The notes under the pieces: generated by a model
The model's input: only the letters and a program-made list of their open reading frames with translations
The model's database searches: none
What the model was told of the DNA's origin: nothing
Assembly: GCF_000758545.1 (NCBI RefSeq)
Contig: NZ_CP009279.1
Coordinates: forward strand, 4,712,001 to 4,776,000
From: Paenibacillus sp. FSL H7-0737
GTDB lineage: Bacteria; Bacillota; Bacilli; Paenibacillales; Paenibacillaceae
Direction: 5' to 3'
DNA: 64,000 nucleotides
Translations under genes and position numbers: made by a program
Part shown: piece after piece, positions 36,156-44,006 of the stretch
Layout: every line of letters begins with the position of its first letter
Numbering within the stretch: position 1 is the stretch's first letter

Positions 36156-38465
36156 TTAATCATTCTTTTGAGTAGGCGGCACTCTTGTATTATCTCTAGT
36201 TTTGTTGAAAGACGGCCTTGTCTTCGAGCTTAAGACTGGCTTGCGAACTAGAATTTCGCTCATTGCCTTTGCATTAAAAGGTATGAACGGCCACATATAA
36301 GAGGAGTTATAGGACCGATGGGTAGTTAGGAAAATAGTCAGTAGCGTCGTGCCAATCATAAATCCAGGCACCTGGAATGCCGCTACGGCTAGTAATAATA
36401 CAAGCCTGACTATTCGATTCGCAAGACCCAGCTCATAACTCGGGGTCGCAAACATGCCTATGGAAGCTACAGCCATATATAGAACAACCTCGTTTACAAA
36501 AAGGCCGCTCTTCACCGCTATATCGCCAATCAATATCGCTGCAATCAGACCCATCGCTGAGCCTAAAGGGGTTGGAGTGTGTACTGCGGCCATCCGCAGT
36601 AAATCAACCCCAAGCTCCACAATAAGAAACTGGGCGAGTATTGGAATTCTGGCGGTCTTTTGAGGTCCAATGAAGTCCAGCATAGCCGGCTTTAGTTCAG
36701 GATGAATGACAAGCAACATCCATAGCGGCAGAAGGAACATGGATGCAAATATACCGATGAAACGGACCCACCGTAAGTAGGTTCCCATAAAAGGAGTCTG
36801 ACGATTCTCCTCTGCATGTTGACAAAGATCAAAAAAGGTAGTCGGAAGAACAATAACAATTGGTGAGGTATCTACAAATATTATTACCCGTCCCTCCAAT
36901 AAATTGGAAGCTACGACGTCAGGGCGTTCAGAATAACGCACCATAGGATATGGATTCCATCCACCGCCGATAATCGCCTCCTCTAATTGTTTATCTGCCA
37001 GAGGAATACCATCAATATCAATGCTTTTGATTTTGTCGATAACAGACTTGACCTGTGTTTTATCAACGATATCATCAATGTAAGCCACGCATACATCTGT
37101 CTGTGTCCGTCGCCCAACCCGAAATAGCTCATATTTTAACCCTGGATCTCGAACCCGTCTTCTGACAAGCGAGATATTGCTCAGTAAAGTCTCTGTAAAA
37201 CCGTCGCGCGCACCGCGCACCACCCGATCAATCGAAGGCTCGGCTGGACTGCGACTAGGGTAAGAACGAGTATCCATGATGATAACTTTGTTCTCACCTT
37301 CGACGAATAGCACGCTCAAGCCTTCTAGTACCTTCTCGATACTTTCGCTTAAAGAATTCCCCTCTTCCACCTGGATGTGAGGGACATATTCATTCATAAA
37401 GCTAGACAGCACACCCGTAGACAGATTCTCAGAGGTGAGATAGGTCAGACGTTTTAGAATATCATCGGTCACATCTGTGTTGGTAAATCCACTTAAACAG
37501 AGTAGAGCTGTCTTATGTCCGCCAAAGGACATCTGTCTGAACGTTACATCAAAGCTTGTGCCCAGTCCCATTACCTCAGTAAGTGTTTGTTTCGTATCTT
37601 GCAGGGACATTGGGATTTCATCATTACCTTGCCAGTAAATGACGGATTCTTTTAACGAGTTGGAGTGCTCGCGATCCCGTTTCTTTTGTAGCTTGCCGCT
37701 CCCCTTTTGATTGCTGTCTTGTGACTCTTGTTGCGCTTGCTTCTTAGATAGTTTGGGCTTTGGCGTCACTTTGGCTTGAGATTCTTCCCCGGACTCTGTT
37801 GCGGACTCTGATCCGACTGTTTGTTGGGTATTCTGATCTTGCGCCTCATCTTCGGATTCCGAGTCTGAATCTAAGCCGAATAACCTGGCAAAAAATCCTT
37901 TACCAGGCTCATTCTGCTCCTGATTTCCGAGCTCATCTGACGCCTCTGCATCCTGCTGCCCGGAATCGGGCTGAGCTGATGCTTCAGCGTTTTGCTCTTC
38001 TGCCCCTAGCTCCGCAGCTGCTTCTGTATCCTGTTGCCCGGAATCGGGCTGTGCTGACGCTTCGGTACTCTGCTCTTCTGCCCCTAGCTCCGCAGCTGCT
38101 TCTGTATCCTGTTGCCCGGAATCGGGCTGTGCTGACGCTTCGGTACTCTGCTCTTCTGCCCCCAGCTCCGCAGCTGCTTCTGCATCCTGCTGCCCTGAAT
38201 CCGGCTGAGCTGATGCTTCAGCGCTTTGCTCTTCTGCCCCTAGCTCCGCAGCTGCTTCTGTATCCTGCTGTTCTTGACTCGGATCAGCTGCTGTAGTATT
38301 TTCCGCCGGATCTGCGTCTTCACTGGTCATAGAAGCTCCGTTAACCTCGGTATGATCATCAACTAGATCCTCTGCGGTATTCTTCATTGCTGCGGCAGCC
38401 GCAGCGTTTTCTTCCTGATGATCCTCTTCTGGCACAGAATCACCGCTGTGAATAAATTTGCTCAT
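36156..38465 (-). CDS. spoVAF: SpoVAF-like spore germinant-receptor-type protein with long repeat extension
   Basis: Member of the GerA/SpoVAF family in the spore inner membrane. The family core runs from about residue 270 (SVIYWQGNDEIP) to 750, with the soluble part and membrane helices near 570-740 (LPLWMLLVIHPELKP, GLIAAILIGDIAVKSGLFVN). The first 270 residues are an acidic alanine/glutamate/glutamine-rich extension with four 26-residue repeats and then a lysine-rich stretch; Bacillus subtilis SpoVAF is about 490 residues and lacks this. GGGGG lies 8 bases before ATG 38465. It is third in spoVAA-AB-AF; lysA follows. Confidence 0.9.
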   Translation of the reverse strand: MSKFIHSGDSVPEEDHQEENAAAAAAMKNTAEDLVDDHTEVNGASMTSEDADPAENTTAADPSQEQQDTEAAAELGAEEQSAEASAQPDSGQQDAEAAAELGAEEQSTEASAQPDSGQQDTEAAAELGAEEQSTEASAQPDSGQQDTEAAAELGAEEQNAEASAQPDSGQQDAEASDELGNQEQNEPGKGFFARLFGLDSDSESEDEAQDQNTQQTVGSESATESGEESQAKVTPKPKLSKKQAQQESQDSNQKGSGKLQKKRDREHSNSLKESVIYWQGNDEIPMSLQDTKQTLTEVMGLGTSFDVTFRQMSFGGHKTALLCLSGFTNTDVTDDILKRLTYLTSENLSTGVLSSFMNEYVPHIQVEEGNSLSESIEKVLEGLSVLFVEGENKVIIMDTRSYPSRSPAEPSIDRVVRGARDGFTETLLSNISLVRRRVRDPGLKYELFRVGRRTQTDVCVAYIDDIVDKTQVKSVIDKIKSIDIDGIPLADKQLEEAIIGGGWNPYPMVRYSERPDVVASNLLEGRVIIFVDTSPIVIVLPTTFFDLCQHAEENRQTPFMGTYLRWVRFIGIFASMFLLPLWMLLVIHPELKPAMLDFIGPQKTARIPILAQFLIVELGVDLLRMAAVHTPTPLGSAMGLIAAILIGDIAVKSGLFVNEVVLYMAVASIGMFATPSYELGLANRIVRLVLLLAVAAFQVPGFMIGTTLLTIFLTTHRSYNSSYMWPFIPFNAKAMSEILVRKPVLSSKTRPSFNKTRDNTRVPPTQKND
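37914..38264. repeat. 78-bp tandem repeat region in spoVAF
   Basis: Four 78-base units plus a half unit encode the 26-residue module (A/T)EAAAELGAEEQ-xxEASAQPDSGQQD. Copies are nearly identical at DNA level, differing at a few codons, which indicates recent duplication. Confidence 0.9.
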
Positions 38466-38479
38466 TCCATAACCCCCGT

Positions 38480-38905
38480 TTACTGTCGGTATACAAACCA
38501 GTCGAACAAAGAACCCGCGACCTTCCCGCTTACCATCGCCATTAACAGGCCGAACAGATAATGTGTCATGTTCAAGCGTTTAGCGAGTATCGGCAGCACA
38601 TTTAATACCTCGGTCAATGCTGCAGCAAGCATCCCGACAAAAATCCCGTCAAAAAGTCCTATACCAAGTTCAACTAAAGTACCTGACGATATTTTCCAAT
38701 TCCAAAAATCACTTACGGTTCCTAGCAATGATCCAGCTACCATCGCACCCTCGTACCAATGTACTTTATCGTAAGAAGAAGTTAATTGAGCCAGACGGGG
38801 CACCATGTCGAGAACCACAAATAAAGCGATCACACCACCACCTACTGCGATCCCCCCTGCAATACCCAGCAGCAAATTCAACCCTAGTGTTATAGGTGCC
38901 GTCAT
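38480..38905 (-). CDS. spoVAB: Stage V sporulation protein AB
   Basis: Small membrane protein of the SpoVA system linked to dipicolinic-acid movement. It is 141 residues with four to five helices; family-like stretches are GIAGGIAVGGGVIALFVVLD, VPRLAQLT and GIGLFDGIFVGMLAAALTE. Its start overlaps the spoVAA stop (ATGA). spoVAC, AD and AE, which normally come next, are missing; spoVAF follows 14 bases later. Confidence 0.88.
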   Translation of the reverse strand: MTAPITLGLNLLLGIAGGIAVGGGVIALFVVLDMVPRLAQLTSSYDKVHWYEGAMVAGSLLGTVSDFWNWKISSGTLVELGIGLFDGIFVGMLAAALTEVLNVLPILAKRLNMTHYLFGLLMAMVSGKVAGSLFDWFVYRQ

Positions 38906-39564
38906 CTTCCGTCCTCCACGTTCTCTGGTTGATTTTCTCCACGGCGCCTCATTTTGCTATACTCCTCATTGATGACGTATTGGTCGATATTTTTCTGATA
39001 CAGGTACATTTCCACTTCTAGCGGTGTAGGCTCTTCATTCCACTTTTTCTTAAATAAATGGTTGAAAAAAATGACCATCCCAAAGCCGATTCCCAGCGAA
39101 TACGCAATCTGAAATACAACCGGATGCTCATCCCGATGACCGGTGATCATCTCCACGATTCGGATTTGAACCTCCTGCATGTTTACATCTGCATGGAAAT
39201 TCATGATGGTCAGCGCAGACCCAAAGAAAAGCAGCAGCCACACTAAGACAAACATCGCTACTGAAGGCTTCCGCCTCTCCACTGGACCTTCAATCTGAAC
39301 AATCGTTCTCCCTTCGCCGATCGGCTCAATGTCCGCTTCCGGCAAAAGCTCATAAATGCGGGGAATAACCATCAGAAGATCAATCAAAATTAGATTGCCG
39401 TCACTTTGCTCTGGCTTCATTAGCAGAATAGATTCCAGCGACTCTTTCAGCTCTGGCTCCGCGATCAAAAATGCAATATCACCCAATGTGACACCTTTAC
39501 CTTTGGGCACCGTCACCCGGTTCTTAAGCTGTATATAGATGGCGGGAGCAGAATGTTGTTTCAT
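38902..39564 (-). CDS. spoVAA: Stage V sporulation protein AA
   Basis: First gene of the spoVA run. The N-terminal half is soluble (YIQLKNRVTVPKGKGVTLGD), followed by helices near 104-122 and 150-170 (VFQIAYSLGIGFGMVIFFNH), the expected SpoVAA arrangement. It is 220 residues. ATG 39564 is six bases after AGGAGGA; an ATG two codons earlier abuts that site. A SigG-like promoter lies upstream, consistent with forespore expression. Confidence 0.88.
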   Translation of the reverse strand: MKQHSAPAIYIQLKNRVTVPKGKGVTLGDIAFLIAEPELKESLESILLMKPEQSDGNLILIDLLMVIPRIYELLPEADIEPIGEGRTIVQIEGPVERRKPSVAMFVLVWLLLFFGSALTIMNFHADVNMQEVQIRIVEMITGHRDEHPVVFQIAYSLGIGFGMVIFFNHLFKKKWNEEPTPLEVEMYLYQKNIDQYVINEEYSKMRRRGENQPENVEDGR

Positions 39565-39615
39565 CCGCATTCCTCCTAAAGGTTGTGGTCAAGTAGCTCC
39601 GGTGCAAGATAACGG

Positions 39616-39646
39616 TAGTATGGGAGTAAAGCCTTATTTTTACTCT
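39616..39646 (-). promoter_or_regulatory. SigG-like forespore promoter for spoVAA
   Basis: On the minus strand AGAGTA (39641-39646) and CATACTA (39616-39622) are separated by 18 bases. The -10 matches the forespore sigma-G consensus perfectly; the -35 matches 4 of 6 of TGAATA. It is 52 bases upstream of the spoVAA start. Confidence 0.6.
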
Positions 39647-39757
39647 TGAAGCTCTGAATCAATTTCCAAAGATGCTGAAATGTTGAATTTTTATTGGTAT
39701 CGGGAATGCTTACCCCACCTTACAATCTTGTTATAAAAGAGAAAGGGAGGAGTTTTA

Positions 39758-39771
39758 TGTAAACGGATACA
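39758..39771 (+). promoter_or_regulatory. CcpA catabolite-response element (cre) before the secreted galactanase gene
   Basis: TGTAAACGGATACA matches the consensus WTGNAARCGNWWWCA at every core position. It lies 57 bases upstream of the galactanase start and downstream of an AT-rich TATAAA (39732-39737), where CcpA binding would block transcription when preferred sugars are present. Confidence 0.75.
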
Positions 39772-39827
39772 ACCATCGCTAAACTAAGGGCGCCTGTTGT
39801 TAAATTCCTAATCCGGAGGTTATGATC

Positions 39828-40862
39828 ATGAACAAACAGAACTCAAAAACAACGTTCAAATTGTTCGTTTGCCTGTCTCTCGTGTTTAGTATGTGTTTCA
39901 ACTTTGGGAATAACAAACCAGCGGAAGCTGCTACGACTTTTGCAAAAGGGGCTGATGTAGGCTGGCTATCGGAGATGGAGTACTATAATTGGTCTTTTTA
40001 CAATGATAACGGTGTGAAACAAGACCTACTGCAAATTCTCAAAGATCACGGAATGAACTCCATTAGACTACGGGTCTGGGTTAACCCTTCCATTAATTTC
40101 TCTAACAAAGCCGATGTTGTGAAACAGGCCGTTCGGGCCAAGAACATGGGTTTCCGAATCATGATTGACTTTCATTACAGTGATACATGGGCAGATCCCG
40201 GCAATCAGAAGAAACCTGCTGCCTGGACCAGCAAGAACTTTACAGCTCTAAAGACAGCGGTATATGACCACACGTATGATGTTATGAATACACTCAAAGC
40301 TAGCGGTGTTACGCCGGAATGGGTACAGGTAGGGAACGAGACGAATAATGGAATGCTTTGGGAGGATGGAAAGGCTTCTGTAAGTATGAGCAATTTTGCT
40401 GCGTTGATCAATTCAGGATATAGTGCAGTAAAAGCGGTCAGTAGTAGTTCAAAAGTCATCGTCCACCTCTCTAACGGCTACGACAATTCCTTATTCCGCT
40501 GGATGTTTGACGGTCTGAAGTCTAACGGTGCCAACTATGATGTGATCGGCATGTCACTCTATCCTACTACAAGCAACTGGTCTACACTGAATGCTCAGAC
40601 ATTAACGAATATGAATGATATGGTTGCCCGGTATGGTAAAGAAGTGATCATTTCTGAGGTCGGGATGGACGTTAGTGCTCCAACAACGGCTAAAGCTTTT
40701 CTTACCGACATCATTAGCAAAACAAAATCGGTAAGTGGCGGCAAAGGGCTTGGCGTGTTCTATTGGGAGCCGGAGAGTTATGGTACATGGTACGCTTACA
40801 CAAAAGGTGCCTTTGATTCTTCTGGTAAGCCTACGGTGGCTTTAGATGCCTTTTTGAATTAA
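39828..40862 (+). CDS. Secreted arabinogalactan endo-beta-1,4-galactanase (GH53)
   Basis: Cuts beta-1,4-galactan side chains of pectin outside the cell. A signal peptide covers about residues 1-35 (LFVCLSLVFSMCFNFG, ending AEA). The GH53 domain shows FHYSDTWADPGNQKKPAAW, the acid/base glutamate in WVQVGNETNNGMLW and the nucleophile glutamate in EVIISEVGMDV. It is 344 residues. ATG 39828 is 8 bases after GGAGG; the ATG at 39822 is too close. It begins the galactan locus and is preceded by a cre site. Confidence 0.93.
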   Translation: MNKQNSKTTFKLFVCLSLVFSMCFNFGNNKPAEAATTFAKGADVGWLSEMEYYNWSFYNDNGVKQDLLQILKDHGMNSIRLRVWVNPSINFSNKADVVKQAVRAKNMGFRIMIDFHYSDTWADPGNQKKPAAWTSKNFTALKTAVYDHTYDVMNTLKASGVTPEWVQVGNETNNGMLWEDGKASVSMSNFAALINSGYSAVKAVSSSSKVIVHLSNGYDNSLFRWMFDGLKSNGANYDVIGMSLYPTTSNWSTLNAQTLTNMNDMVARYGKEVIISEVGMDVSAPTTAKAFLTDIISKTKSVSGGKGLGVFYWEPESYGTWYAYTKGAFDSSGKPTVALDAFLN

Positions 40863-40908
40863 AAAAGAAGACAGCCACGGTGCTTAACCATTGGCTGTCT
40901 TCTTTTCT
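40863..40908. terminator. Bidirectional terminator between the two GH53 genes
   Basis: AAAAGAAGACAGCCA pairs with TGGCTGTCTTCTTTT, with A/T tracts on both sides. Confidence 0.88.
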
Positions 40909-40916
40909 AATAATCT

Positions 40917-41960
40917 TTAGAAATGGAGCGAATCCAGTTTCTTACCTTCAAAATCAAACAGAGCTAAATTGGACCACCCATTCTCATGCCCAACAGACCA
41001 TTCCTTTTGCGAAGGAATCCAAGCAGGCTCCCAGTAATAAAAGCCGATTCCTTTTCCGTTTGGTGTATTCTCAATTACGTTTATGAAATCCTTCATATAC
41101 TTAGCTTGACCCTCTACTGTGGCTGGATAACCTTCATGGAGCTGGGCTTCCTCATTCACAATTACTGGAAATCCTTCAGGTGCATTCAGTGTCCATGGAT
41201 AGGCTGTTTCCACCACAATGATATCCTTGTTATAACGCAGCGCTAATTCGTTCAGGTTAAGCTGCAAGTCGTCCAAAGTACCATGCCACCAAGAGTAGAA
41301 TGATAATCCGATAACATCAAAATTTACGCCATGTTCTAAGAAACGATCAAAAAAGTTACGGCTCGCCGGATGATCAGCACCCCGGTCAATGTGGATCATG
41401 ATGGACAAGTCAGAATCGACGGATTTCGCACCCGCTATACCTGCTTTAACTAGCGTAGTGAACTGCTCCCACTGCTCCGGAGTATCACAATCTCCATCTA
41501 CCTTGCCTTCTCCCCATAACATGCCTGGCGTAATTTCATTACCGATCTGCACCATATCGGGCAGTGTGCCTTGGGACTGTAAAGCTTTAAGGGTCTCGCG
41601 TGTATAATCATACACGGCGGATGTCAAACCACTGAAGTCAAGTGCCTCCCAAGCTTTTGGCTTCCATTGGTTAGCTGGATCCGCCCATTTATCTGAATAA
41701 TGAAAATCCAGTAGAAAATCCAGCCCTGCTTCTTTGATCCGCTTTGCCATAACCAGCGTCCGTTCCAAATTGCAAAAGACGCCTGGAGGGTCATTCCAAA
41801 TCCGCAGCCGTATGGCATTTACTCCATTGTCCTTAAGGATGTGGAGTAAATCCTCACCTTCCTCAACGTTCCGAACAGAGCGACTATGGAATTTGCCTCC
41901 ACCCTGCTCTATTTCATCCAAAAACGAGATGTCCATTCCATTAATAAATGTCGTTATCAT
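40917..41960 (-). CDS. Cytoplasmic GH53 endo-beta-1,4-galactanase-like enzyme
   Basis: Second GH53 enzyme, 347 residues, without any signal peptide. Catalytic glutamates are kept: VQIGNEITPGMLW and DIIVVETAYPW; FHYSDKWADPANQWKPKAW is shared with the secreted enzyme. It is last in the operon of a sugar ABC importer, 5 bases after a permease gene, so it probably degrades imported galacto-oligosaccharides. Two ATGs lie in tandem (41963, 41960); the second is 7 bases after AAAGGAGT. Confidence 0.9.
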   Translation of the reverse strand: MITTFINGMDISFLDEIEQGGGKFHSRSVRNVEEGEDLLHILKDNGVNAIRLRIWNDPPGVFCNLERTLVMAKRIKEAGLDFLLDFHYSDKWADPANQWKPKAWEALDFSGLTSAVYDYTRETLKALQSQGTLPDMVQIGNEITPGMLWGEGKVDGDCDTPEQWEQFTTLVKAGIAGAKSVDSDLSIMIHIDRGADHPASRNFFDRFLEHGVNFDVIGLSFYSWWHGTLDDLQLNLNELALRYNKDIIVVETAYPWTLNAPEGFPVIVNEEAQLHEGYPATVEGQAKYMKDFINVIENTPNGKGIGFYYWEPAWIPSQKEWSVGHENGWSNLALFDFEGKKLDSLHF

Positions 41961-41965
41961 CATCC

Positions 41966-42844
41966 CTACTCCTTTACAGAACCAAGTGTCATTCCTTTAA
42001 CAAAATACTTCTGCAAAAATGGATATACGATTAGAATAGGAGCAGCCCCGATAAAGATTTGCGCGGCTCTAACCGTTGTCTGCGAGATTAATTCCATCTC
42101 CTTCGGATTAATGCTCATGGAGCTCATATCCCGTTGAATGATAACGGTCTGCAGAAAGGTCGCCAGCGGAAACTGCTTGGAATTGTTCAAGTACAATAGT
42201 CCATCGAACCAGGAGTTCCAGTGGAACACCATACTAAACAGTGCAATCGTCGCAATCGATGGTAATGAAATCGGTAAGTAAATGCTGAACAAGGTACGGA
42301 AATGTCCTGCGCCGTCAATTAGCGAAGCTTCCTCCAAATCTTTAGGAATACCGCGGAAGAAGTTCAGCATCAGAATTACCAAGAATGTATTCACCGCACC
42401 TGGCAGAACGAGTACCCAGAAGGAATCCATTAAGCCAATCTTTTGAATAACAATATAGAATGGAATCAGACCACCATTAAACACCATGCTGAACACGAAC
42501 AACCAGGAATAAACATTCCGGCCTTTGAAGGCTGAGTTTTCCTTAGATAGCGGATAAGCTGCCAGAAAAGTAATCAGAAGCGTAAGTCCGGTTCCGAGTA
42601 CAGTTCTTTGTACGGATACCCATATAGAGTGTAGGAATATCGGATTATTCATTGTCTTTTTATAAGCTTCCAGAGAGAACTGCTTTGGCCACAAGCCCAC
42701 CAGATTGGCATCAGCCGCAGACTTGGCACTGAAAGATACAGCTAATACGTGAATCAGAGGAACAATACACATGAGTGCGAGTATGATCAGAAAACAAGTA
42801 TTGAATATGTTGAAAATACGATAACCTCTAGTTTTGTAATACAT
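41966..42844 (-). CDS. Carbohydrate ABC transporter permease (YtcP/LplC type)
   Basis: Inner-membrane subunit of a sugar importer, 292 residues with six helices. The EAA-type loop is FRGIPKDLEEASLIDGAGH. Family-typical N-terminus with FNTCFLIILALMCIVPLIHV. It is downstream of the LplB-like permease by 24 bases and followed by the cytoplasmic GH53 enzyme. No ATPase gene is in the locus; such systems commonly share MsmX. Confidence 0.93.
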   Translation of the reverse strand: MYYKTRGYRIFNIFNTCFLIILALMCIVPLIHVLAVSFSAKSAADANLVGLWPKQFSLEAYKKTMNNPIFLHSIWVSVQRTVLGTGLTLLITFLAAYPLSKENSAFKGRNVYSWLFVFSMVFNGGLIPFYIVIQKIGLMDSFWVLVLPGAVNTFLVILMLNFFRGIPKDLEEASLIDGAGHFRTLFSIYLPISLPSIATIALFSMVFHWNSWFDGLLYLNNSKQFPLATFLQTVIIQRDMSSMSINPKEMELISQTTVRAAQIFIGAAPILIVYPFLQKYFVKGMTLGSVKE

Positions 42845-42868
42845 AGGTCTCCCTCTTCCATTGGTAGT

Positions 42869-43759
42869 TTAGAAAATGCGATATCCTGCCCATTTTTTAG
42901 CCAGACTGTATGATACAAGGATTAGGACCATACTAATGGCTGACTTGAACAGTCCGATTGCTGTACCAAAGCCCATCTCACCATTCAGAATAGCTGTCCG
43001 GTATACGAAGGTGTCGATAATATCGCCTTTCTGATAGACCAGCGGATTGTAGAGGTTAAAGATCTGGTCAAACCCTGCATTCAATACATTTCCGAGAGCC
43101 AGAGTACCTACCACAACAACCATTGGCAGTAGAGAAGGCATTGTGATAAAACGTGTCTGTTTCCAGCGGGTTGCACCATCTATTTCTGCAGCTTCATATA
43201 ATGAAGGGTTAATTCCTGCTAGAGCAGCCAGGAAGACGATCGTGTTATAACCAAATTCCTTCCATACATCTGTGAGAATGACGGTGAACCTGAACCAGTT
43301 ATTATCTCCTAAGAAAAAGATGGGTTTAATCCCCATACTCCCGAGGATCTGATTGACGAAGCCATCTGTAGCAAGCAAATCTAGCAAGATCCCGCCAAGG
43401 ATGACCCAAGACAAGAAGTGAGGTAAATAAACCAATGTCTGAATTGTACGCTGTATATAAACCTTGCGAATCTCATTCAAAAGAATGGCGAAAACAAATG
43501 GCACAGCCAGATTGAAGATCATCTTCAGAACGGCAATAATCAATGTGTTCCAAATGACCTGCATGCTGTCATTACGTTCAAATAGATAGCGGAAATTATC
43601 TAATCCAACCCACGCTGATCCCGAAATTTTTAGCCATGGCTTATAATCCTGAAACGCCATCACAATTCCGCCCATCGGGATAAAGCTGAAGATGATCAGG
43701 AATATCATCGCCGGCAGCAACATTAAGTGAAATGGCCATGTTTTTTTAAGTGTTCTCAT
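42869..43759 (-). CDS. Carbohydrate ABC transporter permease (LplB type)
   Basis: First permease subunit, 296 residues. Six helices; FSFIPMGGIVMAFQDYKPW near the N-terminus and the EAA loop NPSLYEAAEIDGATRWKQ identify the LplB family. ATG 43759 is chosen over TTG 43783 because the latter lies upstream of the GGGGGA site. It pairs with the following permease. Confidence 0.93.
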   Translation of the reverse strand: MRTLKKTWPFHLMLLPAMIFLIIFSFIPMGGIVMAFQDYKPWLKISGSAWVGLDNFRYLFERNDSMQVIWNTLIIAVLKMIFNLAVPFVFAILLNEIRKVYIQRTIQTLVYLPHFLSWVILGGILLDLLATDGFVNQILGSMGIKPIFFLGDNNWFRFTVILTDVWKEFGYNTIVFLAALAGINPSLYEAAEIDGATRWKQTRFITMPSLLPMVVVVGTLALGNVLNAGFDQIFNLYNPLVYQKGDIIDTFVYRTAILNGEMGFGTAIGLFKSAISMVLILVSYSLAKKWAGYRIF

Positions 43760-43926
43760 CCTTGGTCCCCCATATCGTGTCAAGTTCTTCTGTAACCATA
43801 CTCAAATTATAGCAACGACAGGATTCCCCAAATAGCGAGCAAAACCAATATATATGGTACAAAACCAATCTCTTTACCGTATAGAAACAGAAGCTAATTT
43901 ATACAAATTCGGATAACCGCTAACGC

Positions 43927-43978
43927 AAAAAGAGACGGTTCCCACAGCTAAATAAACAGCTGAGGAAACAGTCCCTAA
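43927..43978 (-). terminator. Partial terminator between binding protein and permease genes
   Basis: On the minus strand AGGGACTGTTTCC-TCAGCTG and TAGCTGTGGGAACCGTCTC form a long imperfect stem followed by TTTTTGC. It probably reduces, without abolishing, transcription into the permeases, giving more binding protein than permease. The rest of 43760-44006 shows nothing further. Confidence 0.75.
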
Positions 43979-44006
43979 TTGTGCTACTTATACCCTTCAC
44001 AGAGCA

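Noticed and set aside
37914-38264. Regular direct repeats suggestive of a CRISPR array
   Set aside because: The units are contiguous, 78 bases, in frame and code for protein; there are no unique spacers or cas genes.
37760-38296. Plus-strand open frame of 178 codons
   Set aside because: It mirrors the spoVAF repeat, has leucine/alanine-rich antisense-type composition and lacks a ribosome site.
39757-39762. ATG-TAA start-stop with GGGAGGAG upstream before the galactanase
   Set aside because: These bases are part of the cre site; a minimal start-stop element cannot be told from coincidence.
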